Source: Enoplolaimus lenunculus (lineage: Eukaryota > Nematoda > Enoplea > Enoplida > Thoracostomopsidae). Taken from it: 64,000 nucleotides of DNA. Positions within the stretch are counted from its first letter, which is position 1. Every line of letters starts with the position of its first letter. Below the pieces are notes generated by a model. The model saw only the letters and a program-made list of their open reading frames with translations, did not search any database and was not told where the DNA came from. Made by a program: the position numbers and the translations under genes. The DNA lies in contig JASANG010000994.1 in NCBI GenBank assembly GCA_030248215.1, forward strand, positions 47,104-111,103, in the 5' to 3' direction. Shown piece by piece: positions 36,601-49,000 of the stretch.

Positions 36601-39600
36601 CAACATAAAGAAAATTTATGTTTGTTATTGACAGAGAAAGGATAACGTTAAATGTATACTGATGCGCTGAGTATGTAAGGTCAAAGAATGTCGCAATTGG
36701 CGACTTTTAATTTGCCTACGCGAGCGCCTATTTTGGCAGTATATCCTATGCAATCACTTATCTATCTATCTGTTTAGCTTAGAAATATGCTTATGCTACT
36801 GCTAGGGCCATGTTCTATACATTGGTCGCATAAAATATCGAATTTCCAGATATTTCTACAACGGAAATCGACATGAATTTTGACCGAAAACGAGTATCTT
36901 GTTATAGCTTGATGTAATCCGTTTGGCTCAGCTTTCGTTTGGCTCTGATGTGAAGCTTGAGGTACACTTAGTGAGTGGTCCAGAATCTATTCTGTGCAAG
37001 TAAAAGCACTCGCTCCTGTGGTTGAAACTTCGGCCTTGTAAAAATCAATATGGTTCCTAATTCCTACCAATCATGTTTGCTTGAAAACCGGGGAAGTTTC
37101 GAGGTTTACAATTGCTTGAGAAACAGAGCACCTTCGAATCCTGCATGTTTGCTGTGTACGGGAGAGCTTTGAAAGCACATGTTTTGCTAGGAAAACTTCG
37201 AAGCCTGTGTTGTCAAAAGCTGGGGCGGCCAGGGCAGCTTCGAAGTGGTCATCCAATCATTCCAAGCCCAAAGTTCAAAATATGTGAAAAATTACTTTTG
37301 TGGATTCTATTTTTTAAGGTCTTGTCAAAAAGTTATACAACATATCTTTCCACTCAGTTTACAGAGCTGAGTTCAATGATATTAAATTGCTCACGAATGA
37401 ATCTTGGACCTCAAAAAATCAATTTTCAAAAATTCAAATTTGGTGTCGAACGAAATCAGAGGAGTTCGTAAGCTCCAGTATGCAAAAACATTTCAAAATC
37501 CCAATGTGAACATAAATATATGGCAATCCCAACAAATAACGTCCAAAAAATGTCAGGTGCCTTCAGTACAAAATACCGTGAGAAAACGCATTGTTTGTCA
37601 ACATAACATAAATCACATGATCTACTATTGCTTAAAATGATACTTTTATATAATAAAATCCATAATTTCGCCAGTTAACACCACGTCTTTTATATAGATT
37701 CGTTTCGAAGAATAGAGAATAATAATCGTAATAGTTGTATATATGAGTAAAAGATAAAAACTAGGCCATTTATATAAGCACCTTTAGCACAAAACGGATG
37801 GCAAATGGGTGAATGCAATCAAATCTTTTTTATCGCGGCGTCAGATTTCTATGCCGGCAAAACGTACCATTTAAACAATAGGCGCTCCACTAATCGGTTC
37901 ATTTCCTGTCATGGGCGTTGGCCAGAACTTCAGTTCGGGAGATTATAACTTCATGTAAAAGAAGTCTTACGACCAGTAGGATCCAGAAGGTTACTTCAAA
38001 GCCTGTAAAAGGTGCGAGTTTTCTTGTCTTTCCACAACTTTCGTTAGGGGATATATCCGTTCTCTTCCTCCCGTTGTATACGCCCGTGTATCCGGGGTGT
38101 GCGCATTAAAGATATCGATTTTTCTTGATATTGACCGATATTCTCAAATCATAAAGATATTATAGTTTTGTTTTTTAAACCGTCTTTGAGTTAAAAATTA
38201 CGGCGTTCGCACTCAGTTGCTCGACTGTTTTTGTATTTTGTGAGCGTCCTACACAAGACAAGCTGCAACTACAGACGGTACTCGCCGTGGGAACTCACGC
38301 CTGTACGAACATTTTGGTCTCCTCCCTGGCGAAAAATGTTAGCGACAGAATTAAAGAATTTCTATGTTTGGAAAAATTTTCCTGATTCGCGCGTTTTAAA
38401 ATTTGTGTGTCCCTCAGGTGGCGATTCTTGGTTTCAGTTTTGTCTTAAATTTTATAGATGAAATGGTATGGCGTCGATTGTGTTAAGCAAAAACTGGCTG
38501 GTTTTTTTACGGCAAATGTATCAGCTTCTCAAGATGATAGGTTGTTATTAAAATTTGATGACTATATTTCGAATCATAAGAGTTTAATAAATAGTGAAAT
38601 TGACGCTTTATTTTTGTCATAAACGAAAGATTATATAGAATTATGTATGAATGCCGACAATTTAAAATATCACATTAATTTAAGAAAAAAGTTGTGTTGC
38701 ATAAAAATGATTTTGAAATTGACGCTCAAGTAAAACAACACCGGGTCTAAGGTTTCGGGATATGGACGTCCTTAAAAATGAACTCAAACGCAGAACCCAT
38801 CATAATGCCACCCGTCTGAAAATTATTGCTCACTCCTCTGGCATGTTAGCTACAAGCTTTAAAAATTATTCAGTTAGCGGCTGCTATGATCCAGTAGTTG
38901 TCAGGATTTTACTGTCGAATGTCGGCAGGCATGTTTTGTTGTATTATTAATATCATAAAGCCAGACTTATTCATAGCTAATAAGTCGTTGACGCGTGAAT
39001 TTTTGCAAATAACTTATGAATAATTTAAAGTCTCGCTTAAACCATAGCCGCGTTCAATACGAGTAAGCAAGAAATAACTATTTCGGCAATTTCAAAACTT
39101 CGCAATATGCTTGCTGACAATTTAGTTCCAAGCTTGTGAAACTATATTTGCTGTAGATGGTACAACTGCACTTAATTATCAGGGCGGCACTATGCTTTTT
39201 AAAATTTTTAAAATTGTCCGGCACTTTTCACCGCAGGACGTCATCGTGCAGTATGCGGATTGTTCGCATACGAGTCCGCACGGTGATGGATCGTGGTGAA
39301 ATATGACGACATACGGTGCTGCACTAGTATCCATCTTTAGAATTATAATATTTTAAAGTGTTTTCTATACACAGACAAGTTAAATGGTATTGCACTTGCA
39401 AAACTTGCACCAGTTGAATAAGCAATTGTTTCGGTTCACACATTGCACTAATTCATCCAAGATGAATCTAAGATGGAGGGATGTATGGATCGGAGCCCGC
39501 ATCGGAACTACCGAAAGCCAAAATTTTTGTTGAAATTTTCATTATTGGATCTCTTCGGCGGTACCCAAACTCGTTAATTTTTTTACATATTCTTCCCCAA

Positions 39601-42150
39601 CGGACCAATCCAAACTAAAATTCAGTAATTGCAACATTTAGAAAGTTTTCGAAACGGCGCAACATTTCTTATCTGTAAAATATGTGAAACACCACTAAAC
39701 TTTTTCAACATTCTATTCCAAGACCACACCTACAAAAAATAGATGAAGGGCTCAATCTTTTATCGTCAGCGTTAAAATAATTCTAGGTTGACAAAAATTT
39801 CCTCGCCGGATCCACGAACTACTTCTTGTTGCATTGACAATTTGCCCCGAAGCCAATACTGTTTACTAGCGATATTGTGGTTCGCAACAGCGCAACATTA
39901 TAATTTACCGCTGCTATAAGCTTAATTGGCTCAGCGAAATTTAGTCTCATCTCGGGAACAAACCTTGTTCACTTAATTATGGTTGCATCTGGCACCGCAG
40001 TGAAAAGTATACTAATTTGAATTTTGAACCAACCAATATTCACACAACAAAGTTTTTTCGCTATCTGTTCACAATACCACAATGCGTTTCAGTTGATTCT
40101 TGAAATATTAATTTTTCAGTTGCGTGTTGTAATATTAATTTTTATTTATACAAAAGTGATCAAACTTTTGTCATGCATTGTACAGGTTACTGCGGTATTT
40201 TCTGTGAGGAAAAAATTAAAATGGTGTGAAACGCAACACATGGCGACGTGGGTTTGCGTCAGACGCAGGGTAAAGGCACATAGTTTGTCATGATCTATTT
40301 TTATACCAAAATTTTGACTTCGGCAATGCTCAACGTTTAAGTGATATATTGGTTAAATAATATGCTGTGAGATAGACCCGCAGTGCTGAGGTTAGCACCC
40401 TGCCCCTTTGGGGGGCCTCTGCCCCTTAGGAGGGCCTTATTCTCGTTGACCCACCGAATTATTAGACGAACTTGGTAACAATCAAGCAAAATACTAATCA
40501 TTTCAAAACGTTTAGATTCTTTAAAACTATCGCATTTGCTAACAAAATACAAGTTTTTCAGCGAAAATAAGCTTTGATTATTGGTTTATGTTGTGAGAAA
40601 CAACCTTGCAGATGACACACAGTCTTTAGTGAACAATAACAACTCTGGGCGGACCATGTTCTGGGTTCCATTTAAACGTTTCGGCTAAGCGGTATTCGGT
40701 ACGGCGGGCTTCACAAAGCGCAGTATCGACCTTGGACAAACCAGGTGAACTGCGTGACAGCTTGAAATATAAAATTTCAAACGAGCAGTATGAAATGTGA
40801 ATTTTTAAAATCTGTAACTGGCAATGTTTCTACAGGACGGCTCACGTACAAATGCCCTCCGTATTTACGCTTATAGACTTGACGTATTCTAAGGCTTACC
40901 AATACCTAAGGCTAAGCCTAAACGTTTAGCTGAGCTTAAGCAAATGTGATGGAAGTATACAAGAGCTCTTACGTGCAGTGTTTAGTATGTGCAAGTACGA
41001 TCATAAGTACTGTAATGTTTGGAATCATCCATTAAATGTAAAACGGCAACGAATTTAGTGTGTATATGGCAAACAAATTAACGCTATGTTAATCAATTTG
41101 GACAACATGCAACTGCGAAACTTGTATAAAACTGCATACTGGAGTTTTTTCCTCATTTTTTATCTCTTGCTGACTTTCAACGCTCACGTAAAAATATACT
41201 TAAAATTAAGTAAAACTGTTGCCGAATTAAGTGTCGGTTTTACTTTAACTATGGTGCTTGGCAAAGTTTTACTTAATTTTTAGCAAACACAAAATTTTTA
41301 GCTTTACATTTACTTAATTAATCAGGAAATGACAGCAGTAGTTTTACTTACTTACATTATTTAAGCAGAGATTTACTCAATATTCAGTACACTTATAATT
41401 AAAAAAGTTAGTATATAATTTATAACTATAGTATTTTAAGTAGAGTGTTTTTACAGAGCGGATCAAAGCTATTCATGTGTTTTAAATGCGCCTTTTTCAC
41501 TATATTAAATTATTTAATGTAAACACTATTGTGTAGTCAAGGGCCGATTTTCGTTCTATCTCAGTGCTGTGGTACGGTCCAATCCAAGTTCGGTCCAAGG
41601 TTACGTTGCACCGACTCACACCGATCCGGTCTAATACGTATATGTACTAAAGCAAGGCTGATATAAGATGTTTAAAATGCTACGGTACTGAGATATCTGC
41701 AATGAAAAATTACACGGTTTATACGTGACTAGCGTTTCCAAGAAATTTGACCCGATTTCTTTTCTAACAACTTTTAAGGTCGCGGATCAAAACTGTAAAA
41801 TTGCAATCGTTTTAGCAGACTTCCGATCTGGTTTTGCCGTCCATTCCACATCACTAGCAGAACCCATTACCCGTACGTGTAAACAGAAAAGTACTGAGAT
41901 TTAAAGTTTAGCATATTGCATTTTATTTCATGCTGTTTCACCAAATGAAATTTTGGGCTTGCAACTTGCAATATTGGGAGGTCCGTTAAACAAAATTTGC
42001 TAAAAACATTAATCAGTGTTCAAACGTTTACGTACTTTTTTAGTTTTAAGGTTTGAAATTTTTCAAGTGAACTTTGTGCACGTACCAATCGGCAAAGAGT
42101 AACGTAGCTCAACTGACAAATCGTTCCAAATTTAACCAATGCTCAAGCCA
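36601..42150. other. Long unassigned region between repeats
   Basis: No recognisable gene. Small items include a GGGCCATGTTCTATACATTG word at 36805 and a GGACCATGTTCTGGGTTCCA word at about 40650, both like the ends of the GGCCCATGT family. A decayed dispersed repeat lies at about 37230-37480, and a CCTAAG-type repeat at 40870-40940. Frames around 38230-38960 look as if they once coded for something, but no family could be named. Confidence 0.4.
37050..37262 (-). repeat. CGAAGCTGTCC-like minisatellite, block 4 (inverted, degenerate)
   Basis: Read on the minus strand it has CTTCGAAGCTGCCC, GGCTTCGAAGTTTTCC and AGCAAACATG words, a diverged form of the minisatellite at 31.6-33.3 kb. Confidence 0.5.
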
Positions 42151-42159
42151 TGCGTTACT

Positions 42160-42770
42160 GAGGTCCCCATTTTGAGACCCAATCAATAATAAGAGTCAGC
42201 CTCCTTGATAAGACTCCGTAAGCGGATAGAGTTCCTAAACCTTACGGTTCATAAATGTCAGTTATTTCTAATTGTAGTGCATAAATGACTGTGGGACCAA
42301 ATAACAACCCGCATACTGTATTGACCCGAATAAGAGGGGGGTAATAAGAGGGGTGTGTCCACATTTTGAGTTCCGATCGACAGGAGTCTGTATCCCTAGT
42401 AAGAGTCCGTAAGCAGATAGAGTCCCTAAACCCTAATTAGAGTCCATAAATGACAATTATCCCTAATTGTATCGCATAAATGACTCCAGGACCAAATAAA
42501 GTTGAGCTCGAAACTTAAAGGCGTATATATTTAAGGTTTGAAAATCACAATCCAAAGTATAACCTTGCATTATCGCTCAAGCTTTTGTTACAAGATAAAT
42601 AAACGTTTAATTCAACGGATAGTTGCAATACCGAATATATCAGTAACGAAGGACGGCGGATGGCGGGTTACAAATAAATAACAGTCCGTAACCGAATAAC
42701 AAGGATGGTACCCTGTGGAGAGGCCAAATAAATATCAGTCATCCCTCTTATTCGGGTCACTACAGTACTT
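42160..42770. mobile_element. MITE copy with another copy of the same family inserted
   Basis: Positions 42170-42310 (AGACTCCGTAAGCGGATAGA to GGACCAAATAA) resemble the interior of the element at 42316-42765. An older copy therefore seems to have received a younger one. Confidence 0.5.
42316..42765. mobile_element. 450-bp TA-flanked MITE (Tc1/mariner-like ends)
   Basis: Inverted ends CTGTATTGACCCGAATAAGA (left) and CTGTAGTGACCCGAATAAGA (right, minus strand), each preceded by TA (42314-42315 and 42766-42767). TA duplications and TIRs of this type are usual for the Tc1/mariner/pogo group. No transposase inside. Confidence 0.75.
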
Positions 42771-42983
42771 AGGTTGCATTTCGCTCCACTGCTGTGACAA
42801 GAACCGTATTAATAGTTTTAGAAGAGACGGAGTAATATCGCTCCAATAAGAGAAACCTCAGGCTAAACGTCCTACTTAGGTTAAGCATGGTTGCCCATGT
42901 TTCATCTTAGACTTCAAGCGTTCATGTAATTTTGACTTCAATATTTCCTATTCATCTTTGTGTTTTGTGGTTCGTTTTTTGCA

Positions 42984-43057
42984 GACTCACAGAAGTTTTG
43001 CTTATAATATAAAATTGAAAATATTCAGAATTCTAACCTTGATCTATTCGGTAGAAT
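42984..43057 (+). promoter_or_regulatory. 5-prime leader of the hydroxylase with a strong splice acceptor in front
   Basis: CGTTTTTTGCAG ends at 42983-42984, 74 bases before the start codon, with no exon recognisable upstream. It could be the 3-prime end of a leader intron or, if the organism is a nematode, a spliced-leader acceptor. Confidence 0.35.
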
Positions 43058-46000
43058 ATGACAGGTGTGTCCTCGGACAAAACCAGCAAAAGCGAAACCA
43101 GCGTAAGATCTGGATCAATTCCAAATGGTACTTCTGTTGAGTCGATGCATAACGGTTACACTGCGATTGGTTCAACGCATAAACGTGGCTCTGGTGAAGG
43201 TGGCGTGACAAACGGAAACAATTCAGCTGCTGCGGGTGTTGTTAGTGACGATGAACTCGAAGCAATGAAGAGTATTATGGAAACGAAAGAAACTAAACGA
43301 CGCTCGTTTCGAAACAAATTCGAACGATCTGGATCGCTGGGCATTCCGTTTGTTCCTGAATCGGAGATCAAAAACATTAAGGTTAGTGCTTGTTTTATTA
43401 GTCACAAGTGGAACGCGGAGCCTTGGACCGACTACCAGTGGATTATGGCCTGATCAAGTGATTTGAGACTGAGCTGAACAGTTTCGAGTCGAAATTCGTA
43501 ACGAAATCGGCATTTTGAATACCCTACTCCCAGGGTGTAACTGTATATTCGTTTCCTTTTCCGGTAAAATTCGGTGTGCGTTTCCGCTTCCGTTTCGGTA
43601 TAGAAATAAAGGAAATTTTGTTGTTTTTACGTTCAACATTAGTTATGTATCACGTATATATCATACAATTTTTCATTACAGATTCTGCAGATGTTCGAAA
43701 TCAAATATTAAAATTCCAAAATTAATCCAAAATCTTAAAAATTACGATGCATCCGCCTTATTTTCGGCAAAATCTTTTGAAAGACCGGTGAATATATGCA
43801 CGCTACAATTGTGTTGCCACAAAAATATAACATTTTTGAAACTTTTATACTTCAATATCCGTTTGCAGTTTCCGTTTTCGTTACCGTTATTTTGTTCACT
43901 ATCCGTTACCGTTATTTTTACTCTCCGTTTACATCCTGCCAGCCCTTATTCTAATACCTTTGAACACGGCTGAAAACAGTGCAGTAGTATCCACTGGTCA
44001 GTATTAATAGCCTTTTAAATTCTTTATTGACCTTAATTCGTAACAGTTGTCATAATCGTGATAACTTTCGTTCAAATTTGAGCATGGGACAATCTGTAGG
44101 GTGATGCCGTGCTCAAAATGCCCAGAAATTTCAAATCAGATCATTTTCAGGCGAACTTCGTCTAGGTGGCGTGGATAATTAACTCAAAAGCTTCACGCAT
44201 TATTTCTGAACGATTTTGTATAATAATTTCGCTACTGGTCTTCAATAGTTACTTTGCGTTCGTTATTGGGGTTACACAAACAAGAAGCCATACGTTATTT
44301 TAGAACTCAATCTTAATACAAAATTTTCGTTTTGACACCTCTTTGATCTTTGTTTAAAGGGCTCACAGCTACGTGGAAGGGCGTGGACAGGGGGTATGTT
44401 TTTAGGTGTTATTTTTTTAAAACATCTCTTTGAGATTTTTGTAAATTGGTTTTTATTTTAGATTAATCATTCAGTTTGTAAAGCAAGACTCCTGACAGAA
44501 TGGTGTTTTCTTGAAGGATAAGATTCTCGGGCGCTTAATAATTTTAGGATTGGCGCACAAGGGTTTCCGATGACTGGCAAAGTTTAAATTTTTTACGGAT
44601 AATCGTAAGACTTTTACAGGGACGTTGAGCCCCCGTGGCTCCCTTCTTCCCGCAGGCCTACAGAACGTATTGGTTTCCCGGCTGTTTAATGTATGACGTC
44701 AATGTTATTTTCTAGAATTTTGAGATTGTTTTGCAACAGTTATTAATCAGTTCTTTACTTTTTGTTTACTTCTTGGATTAATTTAGACAACATAAAAAAA
44801 TCCGGCTCGGAAGGAGTTTTTTTCAATTTCAGTAGTTAACTTTAACAGCTGTAACCAACCTCGTTAGATTAAGTTGTTATCGAACGTTGTGTTTGTTATA
44901 ACTTTTTGTTATCAGGATTCCGTAAGCATGAAGGTAGGTGTGATTTACTTCCTAGAAACTAATAACTTTACCTATCTGGTATGAAAACTAACGTTACGTA
45001 CCCGGTATGAAAACTAACGTTACCTGCCTGGTTTGAAAGCTAACGTTACCTACCTGGCATGAAAACTAACGTTACCTACCTGGTATGAAAGCTAACGTTA
45101 CACACCTGGTATGAAAACTAACGTTACCTACCTGGTATGAAAGCTAACGTTACATAACTGGTATGAAAACTAACGTTACGTACCCGGTATGAAAACTAAC
45201 GTTGCCTACCTGGTATGAAAGCTAACGTTACATACCTGGTATGAAAACTAACGTTACCTACCTGGTATAAAAGTTAACGTTACATACCGGGTATGAAAAC
45301 TAACGTTACCTTCCTGGGGCCCATGTTACTATAAAGGCCGTCCCAATTGCCCGGGACAGAAATATACCCGGAGTGCACACTTATGCGCTCCTGTTTACGT
45401 ATGCACAGGCAGATATATTTACGTAGGTATATATAACATATATACATATATACACACATATATATGTGTATATATAAGTGTATATATGTATGTATATGTA
45501 TATATATAAGTGTATGTATATTATATATATTCATATATATACGCACATATATCTACATTATATACATATACACATATATAATATATATGAATATATATAA
45601 ATGTGTATATATGTATATATGTGTATATATGTGTATATATATTATATATACAAAAATATACGAACATATATACATATACACATATATATGTGTGTCTGTC
45701 CCATCTGTCCTAAGTGCCCCAACAGTCCCATCTGTCCCAACTGTCCCAACTGTCCTATCTGTCCCATCTGTCCCAACTGTCCCATCTGTCCCATCTGTCC
45801 CAACTGTCCCATCTGTCCCATCTGTCCCAACTGTCCCATCTGTCCCAGCTGCCCATCTGTCCCATCTGTCCCAGCTGCCCATCTGTCCCATCTGTCCCAA
45901 CTGCCCATCTGTCCCAAGTGTCCCATCTGTCCCATCTGTCCCGCTGTCCCAACTCTCCCAACTGCCCCATCTGTCCCATCTGTCCCAAGTGTACCAAGTG

Positions 46001-49000
46001 TCCCAAGTGTCCCATCTGTCCCAACTGTCCCATCTGTCCCAACTGTCCCATCTGTCCCAACTGTCCCATCTGTCCCACCTGTCCCATCTGTCCCAACTGT
46101 CCCATCTGTACCATCTGTCCCAACTGTCCCATCTGTCCCAAGTGTCCCAAGTGTCCCATCTGTCCCATCTGTCCCAACTGTCCCATCTGTAAATTTAAAC
46201 GGCCAACCGGTGTTATAAGCGAATTGCTGTGTCGTTGAGCACAATACGAAATTCAACAAAATTAAGCCGAATGCAATATATGATATTATAAACAAGAAAA
46301 CTAGAAACACTCAGTATCAGTCAGACGAAACAAAACCCACAACAGTACATGTCCTCTGCCCCAAACTGCCGCAACCACAATATATATGCTGATATCAATA
46401 CGCTAGCTACCTATGCAAATTGTTTCACACACTGTGACACTCTGAGGCCCGAAAATGGCATCTACCTGATAAAATAACCCCGGCTGTTCTTTCTGTAAGA
46501 CATTGAGTGTTTAGAAACCATAATAGGAACCGTTTTTAGCTCCGGCACTTCTTCAGCACATCTTTTTACGACATGACGCAAACCTCGATGGCATAGATGA
46601 AATTTGTCGCTATCGTACAGTCGATCATTGATGCTGCCTGGCGTGGCCCCGCAGAATGGCAGATCTGCCGTTTTAGACCAATTGATGCATTTGATCGATG
46701 AATTCGACAGACGGTTTTCGATATAAGACGAATGTGCAGCTACTGTCGGAACCTCTGGGTGGGGAATTGGTGTACAGATGACGACTTTAGGCCCTTGCTG
46801 TTGTGCGGCCAAAAAATTCTCAAACTTCAACCACGATGCTTTTCGGTCCTCAACACATCGCTGAGCGTCGTTAATTCCACACAATACGATGATGATGCCA
46901 TAATTTGATCATTGAATACGAAATTGACTGATTAGATCGACCAGATCCTTGTATTCACCCCCAGAAATTGCATACACATCGCCACCAACAATCGTACCCA
47001 TATTTCGACCGAGACTGTCTGATAACCACAGTACGGTGCGGCTGTAACCGGGTCGCTGAGAAAGCTCGCGATAGAAATATTCCGGTGCAGTTCCAATGAT
47101 GCACGCCCAGTTGGAGTTGAAGTGACGTTGGACTATGATATCAAGGCACTCGCCGTAAACGTTGAATCCCGGCAACCACGGAATGACACTGCGATCTTCG
47201 GGTGCACGGTGACCAGATGACCAACTCATCTCACCAGAAGCCGAACACAAAATAAATTTGATGTCATCGGCGGCTTTCAGTGCTTTCACAATCGACTGGA
47301 ATGTTGTTTTGACTGGATTTTTCGGCCCCTGTGGGTGGAGCAGCTCAAGAAGAATGTCGGTCATGACTTGTTGCGAATGGAGAATCCATTCTGCCGTGAA
47401 TCGGACACCTTTTAATTGCAACCACTTCCAGATTTCTGTTGGACGTTCCACAAGTCGTGGCGGTTCTAGCATTGTGTCGGCTATGCGCTGGTGCCCCATT
47501 TGATGCAAAATGACGTATGACCGAATCATCTCGACAGAAGGAAAGGAACGAGCCACGAATGGCAAAGCGTGAGCCCCATGGTTGTAGTATGGCGACAACA
47601 AACTTTCATGTAGGATGTAAAACGGTCGCATGACGATTTGCTGAAACAAAATAGATAAATACCAACATTATCGATAGCACCTCTGCTCAAAAATGTATAC
47701 TTACTGAGTACCCTTCGTACTCTGATCAGTTTTGATTGTGCGATCCAGAGTACCCTGCGTACTCTATAGTTAACTTAAACTACGTTATGAGTACCCTTCG
47801 TACTCCATTTCAGAGTTCGACAGACACCGTATCCCAACCGGCATCTGGAGAATTCACTTGGTTTGAGTTCAAAGAGTTAGAATGGCGCGTTTGACCGTTT
47901 TGTCCTACCGGCTTGGTGGTCTCCCCACCACTGAAACCACAACAAGGCTCCAATGGGTAAACTAATCTCAAGGGACGGTTGATGAACGAGTTATTAGGGA
48001 GGCGCAAACGCACGGTGCGACACAAACCATCGCTTCCAACGAACACCTTGTCGACTGTGGCCAATTTCTACGTTTTTATCAAAGCATTGTCCTTTACAAT
48101 GACAACATGCCCTACTTGCGGTAATAAATCATTTTTATTGTAGCGAGACTGACGTTTCGCGGTTGTTCGAAGCTCCAACAAATAAAGGTTGCGCCAAGTG
48201 CGCCAAAATTGATCAAGTAAAGATTGAATACGTTTCCAGCTTAAAATGAGTTTATCGGGAGTAATATCACGAAGATTATTGGTAACGTCTCGCATGTCTA
48301 CATTTGGAATGTGACTAACTGGGCCCCCAAAAAATGAGCTGGTGTAAGCGGCGGATGTACATCATCTGTCTCCAAATAAGCTATTGGACGACTATTTATC
48401 ACGGCAGCCGCTTCAGTGACAACTGTTTGAAGCTCACAAAGTGATACTGCTCTACAGCCAAACGATTTTTTAGCGCAGATTTTGCGATTCCCACCATACG
48501 TTCGTAAACGCCCCCCATCCAAGGGGAAAGCTCCGTTATAAATTTCCACTGAATTCCCTGGCCAGCCACAAACTCGTGCACAGCGCGATTATCAATGACA
48601 TTTTTCCATAACGTAGTTAGTAGTTTATTGGCAGCTACAAAGGTTTTAGCGTTGTCCGTTACTATGAGGACAGGCTGTCCAAAACGAGCAATGAAACGTC
48701 TCAGGCACAGAATAAACTGTTCCGTCGTCAAATTCTCGACCACCTCGAGATGAATTGCCCTTATGCACAGGTGAAAAAACAAACCCATACTTTTTTTGAC
48801 AAACCATGGGGATCAGACTTGACTAACAAAGGACCGGCATAGTCGATTCCCACACAAGAAAATGGACGACAGCGATTGACTCTAAAATCGGGTAAAGGCG
48901 GCATCTTTGGTTCCATGTAGCTGCCGCCATCGATTATTCGACATGAGGCGCATGCCCTGATAACTTGCTTCACTTCAGAACGTCCCGATGGCACCCAAAA

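Noticed and set aside
45464-46310. Long open frames of repeated Val-Pro-Ser, Gly-Thr-Asp or Cys-Pro-Ile over 600-700 bases on both strands
   Set aside because: They come from the 9-bp satellite, whose unit is a multiple of three and has no stop in most frames. No start context, no family, and the same frames reappear at 53582-54166.
46188-46310. Short hydrophobic frame [15 protein letters not shown] that looks like a signal peptide, present twice
   Set aside because: It lies in both LTRs of the BEL/Pao element and is LTR sequence, not a host protein.
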